From contig NZ_AP026442.1 of the NCBI RefSeq assembly GCF_027923705.1, forward strand, positions 3,472,001-3,536,000: 64,000 bases of DNA. The letters are read 5' to 3'. Origin of the DNA: Cellulomonas sp. NTE-D12 (GTDB taxonomy: Bacteria; Actinomycetota; Actinomycetes; Actinomycetales; Cellulomonadaceae). A model generated the notes under the pieces. It searched no databases. It saw only the letters and a list, made by a program, of their open reading frames with translations, and had not been told where the DNA came from. Within the stretch, counting starts at the first letter, position 1. Every line of letters starts with the position of its first letter. Of the stretch, positions 15,269 through 24,385 are shown in pieces. Both the position numbers and the translations under genes were made by a program.

Positions 15269-16456
15269 ATGGCCGTCACCCGCGTGGTCCGCACCGTCCG
15301 GCACGATCCTGCGGACCGGCCCCTGCTGGTCATCTGGGAGGCCACGCGCGCCTGCGCCCTGTCCTGCGTGCACTGCCGCGCGGAGGCCCACCCGGCCCGT
15401 GACCCGCGCGAGCTCGACACCGACGAGGCCACCGAGCTGATGCGCCAGGTCGCGTCCTTCGGCAAGCCGTCGCCGATCTTCATCATCACCGGCGGCGACT
15501 GCTTCGAGCGGCCGGACCTCTTCGAGCTGGTGCGCCGCGGCCGCGAGCTGGGCCTCTCGATGGCGGTGTCACCGTCCGGCACGGCCAAGCTGGACCGGGC
15601 CGCGCTGATCGGGCTGCAGGAGGCGGGCGTCACCGCGATGTCGCTGTCGCTGGACGGGGCGACGGCGGCGGTGCACGACGGGTTCCGCCGGGTGCCCGGC
15701 ACCTTCGACCGGACGGTGTCGGCCTGGGAGACGGCCCGCGAGCTAGGGCTGAAGGTGCAGGTCAACTCGACGATGTCGAGCCGCACCGTGCACGAGCTGC
15801 CGGACCTGGCCCGGCTGGTCCGCGAGCACGGCGCCATGACGTGGAGCGCGTTCATGCTGGTGCCGATGGGCCGCGGCGTGGACCTCGGGGTGCTCAGCCC
15901 GCAGCAGGCCGAGGACGTCATGAACTACCTGTACGACCTGGGGCCGTACGTGCCGGTCAAGACGACCGAGGGCCACCACTTCCGCCGCGTCAACCTGCAG
16001 CGCCACGTGCTCGAGCAGAGGGGGGTCGACCACGTGAGCGCGCTGGGCCTCGGGGACCTGTACCGGGAGCTGACCGAGCGCACCGCGGCGTTCGGCTGGG
16101 GCGACGGCGACCGCAACCGCCGCCCGCCGGTGAACGTGAACGCCGGGTACGGGTTCGTGTTCGTCTCGCACACCGGCACCGTGCACCCGTCGGGCTTCCT
16201 GCCCGTCTCGGCCGGCGACGTGCGCGAGCAGCCCCTGCCGAAGATCTACCGCACGTCCCCCCTGTTCACCGGCCTGCGCGACGAGCACCGCCTGACCGGC
16301 CGGTGCGGCGACTGCGAGTTCGGCCGGGTGTGCGGCGGCTCCCGGTCCCGGGCCTACGCCACGTCCGGCGACCCCTACGCCGAGGACCCGCTGTGCGGGT
16401 ACCAGCCGGGCAGCTTCCCGTTCGCGGACGACGTCACCGCGCTGCTGGCATCGTGA
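15269..16456 (+). CDS. Radical SAM/SPASM-domain enzyme
   Basis: A 395-residue protein. The CxxxCxxC cluster motif is ACALSCVHC near residue 35. The SAM-binding region follows as IITGGDCFERPD. A C-terminal SPASM cluster is marked by CGDCEFGRVCGGSRSRAY and a final Cys in DPLCGY. The overall pattern resembles NirJ/AhbD-like and related stand-alone SPASM proteins; the substrate is unknown. No precursor peptide gene was found next to it. The ATG at 15269 gives the family-like start. Its TGA is overlapped by the GTG of an NrdI-like flavodoxin gene, which suggests joint function. Confidence 0.85.
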   Translation: MAVTRVVRTVRHDPADRPLLVIWEATRACALSCVHCRAEAHPARDPRELDTDEATELMRQVASFGKPSPIFIITGGDCFERPDLFELVRRGRELGLSMAVSPSGTAKLDRAALIGLQEAGVTAMSLSLDGATAAVHDGFRRVPGTFDRTVSAWETARELGLKVQVNSTMSSRTVHELPDLARLVREHGAMTWSAFMLVPMGRGVDLGVLSPQQAEDVMNYLYDLGPYVPVKTTEGHHFRRVNLQRHVLEQRGVDHVSALGLGDLYRELTERTAAFGWGDGDRNRRPPVNVNAGYGFVFVSHTGTVHPSGFLPVSAGDVREQPLPKIYRTSPLFTGLRDEHRLTGRCGDCEFGRVCGGSRSRAYATSGDPYAEDPLCGYQPGSFPFADDVTALLAS

Positions 16457-16914
16457 ACGCCGTGCGGCAGACGCCCGTCTACTACTACTCGTCGGCCTCC
16501 GGCCTGGTCCGTTCCTTCGCCGAGCGTCTGGGCCGCCCGGTGTTCAACCTCGCCGAGCGCGAGCACCGCCGGTCGCGGGTCGACGGTCCGTGGGTGCTGC
16601 TCACGCCGAGCTACAAGACGGGCAACGAGGCGAACGACACCATCCCCGAGGGCGTGCACCGCTTCCTCAACGACGAGCACAACCGCCGGCTGATGGTGGG
16701 CGTGATGGGGTCCGGCAACCGCAACTTCGGCCGGTACTACCAGATGGCCGCCCGCCAGATCGCGGAACAGTCCGGCCGGCCGATGCTGTTCGAGTTCGAG
16801 CTGGCCGGCACGCCGTGGGACGTCGAGGAGTGCCGCCACCTCCTCGAGGACCTCGACGTGGCGCTCGCGGCCCGCCACGATGGGCAGCCCGAGGAGCGAC
16901 CGACCGGGGACTGA
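16453..16914 (+). CDS. NrdI-like flavodoxin
   Basis: A 153-residue FMN-binding protein of the NrdI family. It shows YYSSASGLVRSFAERL (phosphate loop), VLLTPSYKTGNEANDTIP, HRFLNDEHNRRLMVGVMGSG, NRNFGRYY and the terminal FELAGTPWDVE. NrdI normally activates the Mn cofactor of class Ib ribonucleotide reductase and sits in nrdHIEF operons. Here no nrdE, nrdF or nrdH is present; the gene is coupled by a GTGA overlap to a radical SAM enzyme. It could supply electrons to that enzyme, or be the genome's only nrdI placed away from its operon. Confidence 0.85.
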   Translation: MNAVRQTPVYYYSSASGLVRSFAERLGRPVFNLAEREHRRSRVDGPWVLLTPSYKTGNEANDTIPEGVHRFLNDEHNRRLMVGVMGSGNRNFGRYYQMAARQIAEQSGRPMLFEFELAGTPWDVEECRHLLEDLDVALAARHDGQPEERPTGD

Positions 16915-16940
16915 CCGGCGACCGACCGCAGGAGGGCGCG

Positions 16941-18372
16941 ATGACCACGTCCCGCCCTGCGGCCTCGCATCCCGCGGGGAGCGGTGCGACCGGCACCAGC
17001 ACCGGCATGCTGGCCGACGCGTGGCACTCGCTGTCCGGTGACCCGCAGCTGCTGCCGCTGGTGCACGTGACCGGAGAGAACACCGACCTGCTCTCGTCCA
17101 CCACGGCCTGCACGGCCGCGATGGTGGCCGCGGTGGCGGCCGCCACCCTCGCCGCCTCGGCTCTGGGCGCTGCGCGCACCGGCAGGCCGGCCGGGTCCGT
17201 CGTCGTCGACGCCGAGCACGTCGCCGTGGCGGCCCGCAGCGAGCGGTACGCGCTCCTCGAGGGGACCGCACCTCCGGACACCCTGTTCGCGCCCCTGTCC
17301 CGGTTCTGGCGCACCCGCGACGGCTGGCTGCGCCTGCACACCAACTACCCGTGGCACCGGGACCGTGCGCTGCAGGTCCTGGGCTGCGCCGACGACCGCG
17401 ACGCCGTGGCGGTCGCCGTGGCGGAACGGTCCGGGGAGGAGCTCGAGGAGGCCCTCGCTGCGGCGGGTGCGCTCGGCTTCGCCGTCCGGACGCGCGAGCA
17501 GTGGGCCGAGCACCCCCAGGGACGCGCCGTCGCGGCGCTGCCGCTCGCGACGTCCCGGGCCGCGAACGGTCCGTCCCGCCCACCCGCGCCGGCCCGCGAC
17601 GGCACCGCCCTGCTGCACGGCATCCGGGTGCTGGACCTCACCCGCGTGATCGCCGGCCCCGTCGCGACCCGCACGCTCGCGGCATGGGGTGCCGACGTGC
17701 TGCGCGTCGACAGCCCGCACCTGCCGGAGATCGCCGCGCAGGCGCTCGACACGCTCCCGGGCAAGCGCAGCACCCTGCTCGACCTGGCGGCCGTGGGCGA
17801 CCGCCAGCGGTTCGAGGAGCTGCTCGCCCTCGCCGACGTGGTGGTGCACGGGTACCGCCCGGGTGCGCTGGACCGGTACGGCCTCTCGTCCGCCGAGCTG
17901 GCGGAACGGCACCCGCACCTGTCCGTCGTCCAGGTGTCCGCGTGGGGGCCCGACGGCCCGTGGGCGGGACGACGAGGCTTCGACTCGCTGGTCCAGTGCC
18001 CCACCGGCATCGCCGCCGCCGAGGGGCACGACGGCCCGGCCCGCAGCCCTGCCGGCGCAGGTGCTGGACCACGCCACGGGCTACCTCGCGGCGGCCGCCG
18101 CGGCGCTGTCGCTGACCGGGGTGGTCCGGGGTGAGCCCGCCCGGCACACCCGGCTGTCCCTCGCCCAGACGGCGCACTGGCTGCAGCAGGCCGGGCCGGT
18201 GGACCGCCGGCCGGAGCAGGCCGTGGACCCGACGCCCTACCTGACCTCCCTGGCGGGTCCGTCCGGACGCGTGCGCGTGGTCGCTCCGCCCGGCGCCGTC
18301 GGCGACGTGCGTCCGGGATGGCGCGCCACGACGGAGATCGGCCGCGACGACGCGCGGTTCAGCGACCGGTGA
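16941..18372 (+). pseudogene. CoA-transferase family III (CaiB/BaiF type), frameshifted
   Basis: An AGGAGG before the ATG at 16941 opens a ~476-residue family III CoA-transferase. It has RVLDLTRVIAGPVATRTLAAWGADVLRVD with the PGKRS loop, and VVHGYRPGALDRYG. The frame breaks near 18036. One extra C in the GGCCC run moves the reading frame, and removing it restores DGRPAALPAQVLDHATGY and a coherent C-terminus to the TGA at 18370-18372. Without correction the product ends out of frame at 18134. This is either a recent pseudogene or a sequencing error in a GC run. The end overlaps the convergent peptidase gene by 14 bases. Confidence 0.8.
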
Positions 18373-19672
18373 CCGTCCACCGGCCGCCGGCCAGGTCGAT
18401 CAGCCGCGGCAGGATCGTGTCGCCGTGCACCCGCAGCCCGTCGTGCAGGTACTCGTTGGTCACCCACACCTGCGTGTTGCCCATCCCCGCCGCGGTGCCG
18501 AGGGCCAGGTCCAGGTCCACGTAGGGGTCGTCGAAGTACTGCACCGCGGCGACCGGCACCTCGTTGGCGGCCAGCACCTCCGGGTCGTACAGGCGCGGCC
18601 AGTGGGTCCGGGAGGCCAGCTCCTCGGCCACCGCCTTGAACGGGCGCAGCGCCGGGATCTCGTCGTACATGAACGGCAGGATCGCCTCGCCGGTCAGCTG
18701 CAGGGGGCGCTGGTCGGGCGCGTACTCCGGGTGCTGCGCCTGCTCGGCGGCGGCCGCCCAGCCGCCCGCCCGGCGGCCCTGGTGGTAGATCACCTCCTGC
18801 AGCACCGCGTACAGCGGGTTGCTGTCGAAGGACGTCCGGTGCGCCACCTCGGCGGCGAACGCCGCCGAGACCCGTCCGTCGGCGTCCAGCGCCGTGTCCA
18901 GCAGCCAGTGCAGGTCGTCGACCCCGGTGCTCATGCCCAGCGGCATGCCGAGCATCTGCAGCCGCTGCACGCTCAGCGTCGACCCGTCCGGCAGCCGCAC
19001 ACCGCCGTCCGCGACCTCGTCGGCCACCCGGTCCAGCACCTGCACGTCACCGGGGAAGGTGCGCGCCAGCTCCGAGCACCGGGCCAGCTGCCGCGGGTAG
19101 GTGCGGGCGTACACCTCCTCCGCCGTGGCCTCGACGCCCGGCAGGCCGCCGGTGACGTAGCAGGCGTCGAGCGCGTGGGCGTGCCGGGACAGGTACGCCA
19201 GCGTGAGGAACCCGCCGTACGACTGGCCGAGCGTCGACCACCGGCGGCCGCCGAACACCGTGCGCCGCAGGTGCTCCGCGTCGAGCACGATCGAGTCCTG
19301 CCGGAAGCAGCTGAGGTAGTCGGCGGCGGTCGCGGCGTCGTCGAACCCGCTGATCACCCGGCCGTCCACCCGCGACGAGCGCCCGGTGCCGCGCTGGTCC
19401 AGCAGCACCACGCGGTGGGTGCGCAGGGCGGTCAGCCACCAGCCGCCCGCCGGCATCGGCCGCGGGCCCGCCCCGCCGGGACCGCCCTGCAGGAACAGCA
19501 GCAGCGGCAGGTCCTCGCCGGCGCGCACCGGGTCGACGATCTCCCGGGCGAACACCTCGATGGCCCCGAACCGGTGCGGGTCGTCCCAGTCGACCGGCAC
19601 CTCGATGCGGTGCTCACGGACGCGAAACCCGGTCATGTCGTAGATGTGGGGTGCCGGACGCTCCTCGTTCAC
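18359..19672 (-). CDS. Alpha/beta-hydrolase, prolyl aminopeptidase (S33) type
   Basis: A 437-residue cytoplasmic hydrolase. The oxyanion segment LFLQGGPGGAGPRP, the DQRGTGRS motif and the nucleophile elbow GQSYGGF match S33 prolyl-iminopeptidase-like enzymes. The large insertion between ~200 and 370 is the usual cap domain. The acid and base residues probably lie in FDDPYVD and LRVHGD near the C-terminus. It starts with GTG at 19672, divergent from the DUF385 gene. It would release N-terminal proline or similar residues from peptides. Confidence 0.85.
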   Translation of the reverse strand: MNEERPAPHIYDMTGFRVREHRIEVPVDWDDPHRFGAIEVFAREIVDPVRAGEDLPLLLFLQGGPGGAGPRPMPAGGWWLTALRTHRVVLLDQRGTGRSSRVDGRVISGFDDAATAADYLSCFRQDSIVLDAEHLRRTVFGGRRWSTLGQSYGGFLTLAYLSRHAHALDACYVTGGLPGVEATAEEVYARTYPRQLARCSELARTFPGDVQVLDRVADEVADGGVRLPDGSTLSVQRLQMLGMPLGMSTGVDDLHWLLDTALDADGRVSAAFAAEVAHRTSFDSNPLYAVLQEVIYHQGRRAGGWAAAAEQAQHPEYAPDQRPLQLTGEAILPFMYDEIPALRPFKAVAEELASRTHWPRLYDPEVLAANEVPVAAVQYFDDPYVDLDLALGTAAGMGNTQVWVTNEYLHDGLRVHGDTILPRLIDLAGGRWTVTGR

Positions 19673-19729
19673 CTCGTCAGGCTATCCATGTGCCTGGCGG
19701 GCGGCGCCGACCAGGAGGAACGTGGGTCC

Positions 19730-20170
19730 ATGGCAGACGAGGACATCCACCGCATGATCGACACCCCTGCCGCCCGACAGGCCGCCCTCTACGAGAGGAC
19801 CGACGGCCGCGAGGGCAACACGATGAAGGGCCTGCCCATCGTCGTCGTCACCAACACCGGCGCCCGCACGGGAGCCGTCCACAAGACCCCCGTGATGCGC
19901 GTCGAGCACAACGGCCGCTACGCCGTGGTCGCCTCGAAGGGCGGGGCGCCGCAGCACCCCCGGTGGTACCACAACCTGGTGAAGCACCCGGAGGTGCAGC
20001 TCCAGGACGGTCCGCACCGCCGCACGTACCTGGCGCACGAGGCGTCCGGTGCCGAGCGGGAGGAGTGGTGGGCGCGGGCGGTCCAGGCGTTCCCGGACTA
20101 CGCCGCGTACCAGAAGCGGACCGAGCGGCAGATCCCGGTCTTCGTCCTGGTGCCGACCTCGGACGACTGA
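19730..20170 (+). CDS. DUF385 / deazaflavin (F420)-dependent nitroreductase-family protein
   Basis: A 146-residue protein of the DDN/FDOR family. It has VVVTNTGARTGAVHKTPVMRV, followed by ASKGGAPQHPRWYHNLVKHP, which forms the F420-phosphate site in relatives, and a C-terminal YQKRTERQIPVFVLVP. AGGAGGA precedes the ATG at 19730. Family members use F420 or occasionally heme or flavin, and the substrate is unknown. It is the first of three such genes in the window (also 20871 and 41979), implying an F420-making host. Confidence 0.85.
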   Translation: MADEDIHRMIDTPAARQAALYERTDGREGNTMKGLPIVVVTNTGARTGAVHKTPVMRVEHNGRYAVVASKGGAPQHPRWYHNLVKHPEVQLQDGPHRRTYLAHEASGAEREEWWARAVQAFPDYAAYQKRTERQIPVFVLVPTSDD

Positions 20171-20273
20171 CGCCCCGACCCGCCGCACGAGGCGGTCCGA
20201 CGACGGACGACGGCGGCCGGCCGCGCTGGGACTCCGCGCGGTCGTCGTCGCGCGCTGCCGGCCCGGCGCGCGG

Positions 20274-20837
20274 TCACGGCGACGGGTAGTCGCCGAGCCC
20301 CGTCCGCAGCAGCGCGACGGCCCGCTCCCCTTCGCGCCGCACGTCCCGGGCGAGGCGGCGCACGTCCGGGTCGTCGTCGACCAGCCGGCTGCGCACGTAG
20401 TCGAGCAGCACGGCATGGAGCCCGATCAGGGTGCGCGCCGCGAGCCGCGGGCGCAGGTCGTCGGGACCGGCGCCCGTCTCCGCCGCCAGCACCCCGGCCA
20501 GCGAGTCGGTGTAGCGGGCGAGGATCTGCCGCTCGCGGGCCAGCAGCGCCGGGCTCGTGGCGATGACGCGTGAGATGGCGAGCAGCGCCTGCTGCGCCTC
20601 GGGGTCGTCGGTGGCGAGCAGCCCGCGCGGCGTGGTGACGAACGCAGCGAAGGCGTCCAGCACGGACGTGCCGCGAGGACGGGTGCGGACGGCGTCGAGC
20701 AGCTCCTGCTCGAACGCCTCCATGCCGTGGTAGACGAGGTCTTCCTTGGTGGTGAAGTAGTTGAACACCGTCGCCTCGGAGACGTCCGCCGCCCGGGCGA
20801 TCTCCGCCACGCTCACCGCCTCGAAGCCGCGCTCGCA
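20274..20837 (-). pseudogene. TetR-family regulator lacking its N-terminal helix and start codon
   Basis: The visible ~188 residues begin at CERGFEAVSVAEIARAADVS and continue with ATVFNYFTTKEDLVYHGME, a typical TetR HTH, followed by the ligand-binding domain to the TGA at 20274. The ~25 residues that should precede CERGF (helix 1) are missing. The frame upstream reads GLSPSPA and then runs on with no plausible start near. The next possible start (GTG in the AVSV segment) would remove part of the HTH. Loss of the 5' end by a small deletion next to the divergent DUF385 gene is the likely cause. Confidence 0.7.
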
Positions 20838-20870
20838 CGCCGGCGACGGCGACAGGCCGCCGTCTTCCGG

Positions 20871-21302
20871 GTGGTGAACGTGCCGATGCGGCTGGTGCTC
20901 GGCCTGCCGTTCCGCACGCCGCTCAGCAGGCAGCTGATGCTGGTGCGCCACGTCGGCCGCACGACGGGACGGGTCTACCGGCAGCCGGTCAGCTACGTGA
21001 CCGAGGGTGCCGACCTGCTGACGCCCGGCGGCGGCCGGTGGACGGCGAACCTGCGTGACGGCGTCCCGGTGGTGCTCCACCTGCGGGGGCGTGATGTGAC
21101 GGCCCGCCCCGAGCTCGTGGCCGACGTCGACGAGGTGGACCGGCTGCTCGGCGTGATGGCCCGCGCCAACCCGCGTCTGGAGCGCTTCGTGCCGCTGCCC
21201 CGGGATGCCGACGGGCGGCTGGAGCGCGGGCCGCTCACCGCCGCGGTGCAGCACGGGTTCCGCGTGGTCCGCTGGCACCTGGACGCCGATGCCTCGCAGT
21301 GA
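20871..21302 (+). CDS. DUF385-family (F420-type) oxidoreductase-like protein
   Basis: About 143 residues. VVNVPMRLVLGLPFRTPL, LMLVRHVGRTTGRVYRQPVSY and LLTPGGGRWTANLRDG match the DUF385/nitroreductase-like group. The start is uncertain: GTG at 20871 or 20874 or ATG at 20886 are all possible, and none has a clear ribosome binding site. The promoter region it should share with the TetR gene appears to have been lost, so expression may be impaired. Confidence 0.7.
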   Translation: MVNVPMRLVLGLPFRTPLSRQLMLVRHVGRTTGRVYRQPVSYVTEGADLLTPGGGRWTANLRDGVPVVLHLRGRDVTARPELVADVDEVDRLLGVMARANPRLERFVPLPRDADGRLERGPLTAAVQHGFRVVRWHLDADASQ

Positions 21303-21380
21303 GGGCGTGGGCGCGTCCGTCGGGACGCCCCGCACCGCGCACCGCTCAGGCCGCCGCGCCTCAGGTCACCGCGCCCCCGG

Positions 21381-22115
21381 TCAGCCGAGCAGCGCCTTCC
21401 ACGCCCCCACGCCGATCACGCCGGCGACGATCGGCGCCACCACCGGCACCCAGGCGTACCCCCAGTCCGAGCCGCCCTTGTGCTTCAGCGGCAGCAGCTG
21501 GTGCACGATGCGCGGCCCGAGGTCACGCGCCGGGTTCAGCGCGGGGCCCGTGGGGCCGCCGAGGCCTGCGACCAGCGCCCACACCAGGAACCCGAGCGCC
21601 ATGTGGGACACGCCGGGCTCGTTCGTCGCGAACGGTGACTTGACGATCGCCAGCGCGCAGAAGAACAGCACGAACGAGCCGAGCAGCTCGTTGGCGAACC
21701 CGTTGGACCGGCTGCGCACCGCGTTGATCGTGGAGAACGTCCCCAGGATGTCGTCCGGGTCGGTGGTGCGGTCGTAGTACGGCTTGTGGGTGGCGACGAT
21801 GGCCAGCTGACCGGCCATCGCGCCGAGCAGCTGCGCGCCGATGTACGCGGGCACCTGCGACCACGGGAACAGCCCCCACACCGCCAGGCCGAGGGTGAAC
21901 GCCGGGTTGATGTGGTTGCCGCTCACCTTGCCGAACATCAGGGCCGGGATCATGACGCCGAACCCGTAGCCCATGGCGATCAGGCTCCAGCCGGCGCGGT
22001 ACCCCTTCGAGCCCGTGAGGTGCACGTTCGCCACCGAGCCGTTGCCCAGGATGATGAGGATCGCCGTCCCGAGGAACTCCGCGACCAGCCGGGTCCACAG
22101 CGTGTAGTCGCCCAT
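21381..22115 (-). CDS. glpF: Aquaglyceroporin (MIP family, glycerol facilitator type)
   Basis: A 244-residue integral membrane channel with six hydrophobic helices and both MIP boxes, NHINPAFT and ALNPARDLGPR. The Asp after the second NPAR is typical of glycerol-conducting members rather than water-only aquaporins. The long loop with THKPYYDRTTDPDD between helices fits actinobacterial members. It would allow passive uptake of glycerol or other small polyols. No glpK or glpD lies beside it. Confidence 0.9.
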   Translation of the reverse strand: MGDYTLWTRLVAEFLGTAILIILGNGSVANVHLTGSKGYRAGWSLIAMGYGFGVMIPALMFGKVSGNHINPAFTLGLAVWGLFPWSQVPAYIGAQLLGAMAGQLAIVATHKPYYDRTTDPDDILGTFSTINAVRSRSNGFANELLGSFVLFFCALAIVKSPFATNEPGVSHMALGFLVWALVAGLGGPTGPALNPARDLGPRIVHQLLPLKHKGGSDWGYAWVPVVAPIVAGVIGVGAWKALLG

Positions 22116-22145
22116 GGCGACAGCGTGGCAGAACCCGGATCAGCG

Positions 22146-22184
22146 GTGCGGGCGAAGTGCGTGCGGGCGAAGTGCGTGCGGGCG
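22146..22184. repeat. 15-bp tandem repeat, 2.6 units, beside the YdeI stop codon
   Basis: The unit GTGCGGGCGAAGTGC occurs twice in full, followed by nine bases of a third. The array ends four bases before the stop codon of the YdeI-like gene on the opposite strand. It sits in the short gap between two divergent-3' neighbours. Confidence 0.8.
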
Positions 22185-22187
22185 CGG

Positions 22188-22766
22188 TCAGCGCCGCGCC
22201 GGGACGCCCTGCTCGGCCGAGCGGGCCGCCTCCTCCACCCGCGCCGCGCGCGTGTCCGGGCGCCGTGCCGTCACGATCCAGGTGAGCACCACCTTGCGCG
22301 CGCCCGGACCGAACCCGTCCCAGTGCTCCCGTGCGCCCGGGCGCGCGGCGAGCGCGGCCTCGAGATCGGGCGGGACGACGAGCGCCTCGACGTCGTCCAG
22401 CAGCGCCCAGGACCCGTCGGCCTGCGCCGCCTCGATCACCGCGGCACCGGCGGGCGTCATGCGACCCGCCTCCTGAACCCGCGCCACCCGCTCCTTGGAC
22501 AGCCGCGACCAGCCGCTGCGCGGCTTCCGGTGGGTGATCCACAGCATCGAGGTGTCCGCGTCGATCGGCGCGTACTGGCCGTCGATCCAGCCGAACGCGA
22601 GCAGCTCCTCGATCAGCTCGTCGTAGGTCGGGGCGTCGCGGTCGGGACCGGGTCGCGGCCGCACCAGCCACACGCCGGACGACGAGGCGTGGTTCTCGAC
22701 GAGCCAGGCGCGCAGCTGCGCCGCGGAGCTGACGGCGACCCGGGGCGCGTCCTTCATACCGGCCAT
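22188..22766 (-). CDS. YdeI/OmpD-associated (bacteriocin-protection) family protein
   Basis: A 192-residue soluble protein. The N-terminal half has LRAWLVENHASSSGVWL and FGWIDGQYAPIDADTSMLW, then THRKPRSGWS with SKERVARVQEAGRM. This is the usual YdeI pattern. The C-terminal part WDGFGPGARKVVLTWIVTAR completes the family. GAGGA five bases before the ATG at 22766 fixes the start. The family is linked to resistance to peptides and cell-envelope stress in E. coli; the biochemical role is unclear. Confidence 0.85.
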   Translation of the reverse strand: MAGMKDAPRVAVSSAAQLRAWLVENHASSSGVWLVRPRPGPDRDAPTYDELIEELLAFGWIDGQYAPIDADTSMLWITHRKPRSGWSRLSKERVARVQEAGRMTPAGAAVIEAAQADGSWALLDDVEALVVPPDLEAALAARPGAREHWDGFGPGARKVVLTWIVTARRPDTRAARVEEAARSAEQGVPARR

Positions 22767-22899
22767 GCGCGCATCCTCGCGCCGACCACCGACGGCCGAG
22801 AAGGGGTGGCGCGACAACAGCCCTGGTCAGTGGCTCGACGGCCGGCGGGACGGCGACCGTAGGTCCCGCTCGGACGGACGCGCGGACGAGAGTCACCGC

Positions 22900-23604
22900 G
22901 TGACCCGTCGCCCGGCGCCGCGACGGGTGGTCGTCTGGACGGCCGTGCTCGTCGCGTGCGGCGGGTTCGGCGCCGGCGTGCCGGTGTGGACCGATGCCCG
23001 GTCGGCCGCGCGGTACCCGGTGACCGCCGACGACCTCGCCGCGGCGCGGGCGGCGCTCGGGGCACTCCCGGTGCGGCCCCCGTCGTCGTCGTCCGGGTAC
23101 AGCCGCGAGCAGTTCGGCCAGGCGTGGGCCGACGTCGACCGCAACGGCTGCGACACCCGCAACGACGTGCTGCGCCGGGACCTCACCGACGTGACGCTCA
23201 AGCCCGGGACCTCCGACTGCGTGGTCCTGTCGGGCACGCTGGCGGACCCGTACACCGGCTCGGTGGTCCGGTTCGAGCGCGGCGCGGGGTCGACGGCCGT
23301 GCAGATCGACCACCTCGTCGCACTCTCGGACGCCTGGCGCACCGGCGCGCAGTCGTGGCCGGCCAGCCGCCGGGAACAGCTCGCCAACGACCCGGCCAAC
23401 CTGCTCGCGGTCGACGGGCGCACCAACCAGGACAAGGGCGACGGCGACGCCGCCACCTGGCTCCCGCCCGAGCACGGCTACCGGTGCGTGTACGTGATGC
23501 GACAGGTGCGGGTGAAGGCGGCCTACGGGCTGTGGGTCACCGCCGCCGAGCGCGACGCGATCGACCACCAGCTCGACCGGTGCGTCGTCGTGCGCCGGTC
23601 GTGA
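22900..23604 (+). CDS. Secreted HNH endonuclease-family protein (DUF1524-like)
   Basis: A 234-residue protein beginning with GTG. A basic N-terminus followed by VVVWTAVLVACGGFGAGVPVW is a signal peptide or signal anchor. The nuclease core reads VQIDHLVALSDAWRTGAQSW, then NDPANLLAVDGRTNQDKGDGD, with catalytic His and Asn residues as in GmrSD C-terminal/DUF1524 enzymes. Conserved Cys pairs in the mature part suggest disulfides and an extracellular location. It may act in nutrient scavenging from DNA. Confidence 0.85.
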   Translation: MTRRPAPRRVVVWTAVLVACGGFGAGVPVWTDARSAARYPVTADDLAAARAALGALPVRPPSSSSGYSREQFGQAWADVDRNGCDTRNDVLRRDLTDVTLKPGTSDCVVLSGTLADPYTGSVVRFERGAGSTAVQIDHLVALSDAWRTGAQSWPASRREQLANDPANLLAVDGRTNQDKGDGDAATWLPPEHGYRCVYVMRQVRVKAAYGLWVTAAERDAIDHQLDRCVVVRRS

Positions 23605-23686
23605 CGCGAGGTCCGGACGCTCGGCGGTGCGTCGTGAGCGACACCGACCTCTCGGGCGCCGCGCTGGACGTCCCCCGAACCGGGGC

Positions 23687-24385
23687 TCAGGGGGTCGGCG
23701 TCGCCCCGGCCGGTGCGACCACGTCGTCGCCGGCCACGGTCACGTGCACCCCCGCCGGGACCACCTCCGCGGACGTGAGCGCCAGCCCCTGCGGCAGCCC
23801 GTTCACCGGCACCTGCAACCCGGTGAGCCCCTGGCGCAGGGCTGACGGCAGCGCCGTCGTCGGGATCGTCCGGCCGTCGAGCGTCACCTTGGTGGCGTCC
23901 ACCAGCAGCCGCCCCGCGTCCACCCGCGGCGTCAGGTCCACGGCGAGGTCCAGGCCCAGCACCTTGCCGGTCGCCTTCATCGCCGCACCGTCGACGCTCA
24001 GCGTCACGTCGAGGCCGGTGCGCTGCGCCACCACCTGCTGCACGGTGGACGTCGGCAGCACACCGTCGGCGCTGACGTGCCGTGCGCGATGCGGCGAGGC
24101 CACCGCGACGTCCTGCGCGCTGACGTGCACGTCCGAGGCTGCGAGGCCCTGCAGCTGCGCACCGGCGAGCGCCACGTCGACCGCCCGCACCCGACCCTGG
24201 ACCAGCTGCAGCAGGAACGGCGTCTGCTCGTGGATGGTCACCTGCGGGCTGCCCGACACCGCCACCGCCCGCGACACCGCCGTGGCGATGCGCTGCTCGG
24301 CGACACCCTTGGCCACCCGGTCGCCCACCACCAGCACGACGGCGAGCAGGGCGAGCACCAGCACCGTCCCGAGCAGCCTGCGCAC
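23687..24385 (-). CDS. DUF2993 (LmeA-like) family protein
   Basis: A 232-residue exported protein. A single N-terminal hydrophobic segment (LLGTVLVLALLAVVLVVGD) acts as signal or anchor. The following VAEQRIATAVSRAVAVSG and repeated beta-strand-like stretches around GRVRAVDVALAGAQLQG match DUF2993. The mycobacterial relative LmeA is a periplasmic lipid-binding protein involved in lipomannan elongation. A cell-envelope role is inferred here. The tail is Pro/Thr-rich. Confidence 0.85.
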   Translation of the reverse strand: MRRLLGTVLVLALLAVVLVVGDRVAKGVAEQRIATAVSRAVAVSGSPQVTIHEQTPFLLQLVQGRVRAVDVALAGAQLQGLAASDVHVSAQDVAVASPHRARHVSADGVLPTSTVQQVVAQRTGLDVTLSVDGAAMKATGKVLGLDLAVDLTPRVDAGRLLVDATKVTLDGRTIPTTALPSALRQGLTGLQVPVNGLPQGLALTSAEVVPAGVHVTVAGDDVVAPAGATPTP

